Shown here piece by piece: positions 63,353-64,000 of a DNA stretch of 64,000 nt. Numbering within the stretch: the first letter of the stretch is position 1; each line of letters starts with the position of its first letter. This DNA is from an uncultured Maribacter sp. (lineage in GTDB: Bacteria; Bacteroidota; Bacteroidia; Flavobacteriales; Flavobacteriaceae). Both the position numbers and the translations under genes were made by a program. The notes under the pieces were generated by a model. It ran no database searches. It had not been told where the DNA came from and saw only the letters and a program-made list of their open reading frames with translations. Where the stretch lies: positions 682,001-746,000 of the forward strand of contig NZ_CANMTX010000001.1 of NCBI RefSeq assembly GCF_947500985.1. The letters are read 5' to 3'.

Positions 63353-63775
63353 CTAGGTGCTTATTCTCGTCATTGTTATGAAAATCAATAATAATGTCAA
63401 TATTCCCACAGTTGTCGTAAATATTCCAATTTTTTTTGATTTAGTCCATCCGGATAATGAAATCATAGCAGTTAACGAAAATAATCCAACCATAAATGTT
63501 ATCATTCCGATAATTCTAGCTACCAAAAAATCGTCAGCTACAACGTCTTTTATGTAACCACCAGGTGTTGTTATCATTGATATTTGAATCATAGCAAATA
63601 CAGAGACTAGAAAACAGCCAGCAGACAATGTTGCAGATTTTAAAATTCTATTAGTCAGTTTATCATTTTTATCTGAAACTAATATATTCGCTACTACCGT
63701 TATTGAAAAACCACTGAGTAACGAGCTTATCAAAATAGTTTGTTTAGCTAATTCATTCCAATATTCTATTGTCAT
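63353..63775 (-). CDS. membrane protein of unknown function (140 aa)
   Basis: Four hydrophobic segments: ILISSLLSGFSITVVANIL, ATLSAGCFLVSVFAMIQI, IIGMITFMVGLFSLTAMISL and IFTTTVGILTLLLIFI. An early Trp-rich N-terminus (MTIEYWNELAKQT) precedes them. No family is recognised. All neighbours in this stretch are also - strand small or membrane proteins. Confidence 0.65.
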   Translation of the reverse strand: MTIEYWNELAKQTILISSLLSGFSITVVANILVSDKNDKLTNRILKSATLSAGCFLVSVFAMIQISMITTPGGYIKDVVADDFLVARIIGMITFMVGLFSLTAMISLSGWTKSKKIGIFTTTVGILTLLLIFITMTRIST

Positions 63776-63839
63776 ATCCTTTTAACTATAAGTTTGATTT
63801 AATTGCAGATGCTATTAAAGTTTAATTCAAATAGTAATT

Positions 63840-64000
63840 CTACTCCACCTCTTTCATCAACACCTCAATTGACTTCTCCCATTGCTCATCAATGAATTTT
63901 ACAATAACCTCTGGCTGATTTTTAATGATAATTTCTGGGTTAGTTTCGTCGTTTTCTATCCACTCTCGTCAGCTTTGTTTTTGGCACTTTTCGATTTTAC
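63840..64000 (-). pseudogene. C-terminal end of a gene cut by the window edge, probably frameshifted
   Basis: The - strand reads NDETNPEIIIKNQPEVIVKF and ends LMKEVE before a TAG at 63840-63842. Just upstream the frame is closed by TGA, while the neighbouring frame continues as KSAKNKADES before its own stop. The two frames together read like one continuous C-terminus, so a one-base shift near 63965 (either a real mutation or a sequencing error) is likely. Family unknown. Confidence 0.4.

Noticed and set aside
58760-64000. Integron or prophage island
   Set aside because: No integrase, recombinase, phage structural gene or convincing attC site was seen.
1-64000. tRNA or rRNA genes
   Set aside because: No cloverleaf or rRNA-like sequence was noticed in the intergenic regions; a covariance-model scan would settle this.

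Overview
The window is a chromosomal segment of an AT-rich member of the Bacteroidetes, most likely a marine Flavobacteriaceae (Maribacter/Zobellia-like; the genus is a guess). The signs are a type IX secretion (T9SS) C-terminal sorting domain, a zinc-free type B ribosomal protein L31, MtaB followed by a GlmU-like protein and L31, a DUF4199 gene next to a GT2 glycosyltransferase, several -7 boxes of the Bacteroidetes form TAnnTTTG, few Shine-Dalgarno sequences and many lipoproteins. No rRNA, tRNA, IS element, prophage or CRISPR array was seen.

Layout. 1-4.4 kb: alpha/beta hydrolase, a GNAT-like protein, mtaB, a GlmU-like nucleotidyltransferase and rpmE2. 4.5-9.6 kb: a + strand run of DUF4199 protein, dolichol-phosphate-mannose-synthase-like glycosyltransferase, phospho-sugar mutase and an MsbA-like ABC exporter. 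9.6-13 kb: an acidic lipoprotein and a three-gene ECF sigma factor cassette, convergent with a Ycf48/BNR-like lipoprotein. 13-20.7 kb: an RsmB-type rRNA methyltransferase, an AbgB-like amidohydrolase, an HxlR regulator with likely operators, and purL carrying two apparent in-frame repeat insertions. 20.7-31.8 kb: a T9SS-sorted protein, an acyl-CoA ligase and a MarR-fadN-fadA-fadE beta-oxidation operon preceded by a perfect 48-bp palindrome. 31.8-37.4 kb: a PLP decarboxylase and a divergent trehalose pair (GH15 and an OtsA-OtsB fusion).

37.4-46.4 kb: a beta-propeller/SnoaL fusion, an MFS transporter, M28 and M1 peptidases, a DUF2914 protein, and a YkgJ, alpha/beta hydrolase and GAF cluster. 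46.4-53.8 kb: a large ThuA/sugar dehydrogenase/PKD/cytochrome c lipoprotein, a YdeI-like protein, a CDP-alcohol phosphatidyltransferase and two tandem amidohydrolases. 53.8-58.7 kb: DUF998, sterol desaturase, an unknown protein, VOC protein, beta-carbonic anhydrase and two PNPOx-fold proteins. 58.7-64 kb: a more AT-rich accessory stretch in which all credible genes lie on the - strand and are mostly small unrelated or membrane proteins, including two small ORFs of 44 and 55 codons.

The clearest functional unit is fatty-acid degradation: an acyl-CoA ligase activates fatty acids, and FadE, FadN and FadA carry out the beta-oxidation cycle, probably under the MarR protein that binds the palindrome. 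Most of the window is ordinary core metabolism. The most unusual signals are the 48-bp palindrome, the repeat-derived peptides in PurL, the inverted repeat inside the fad operon, the HxlR operator and tail, and several unusual domain fusions. I did not find a clearly new defence or mobile system.
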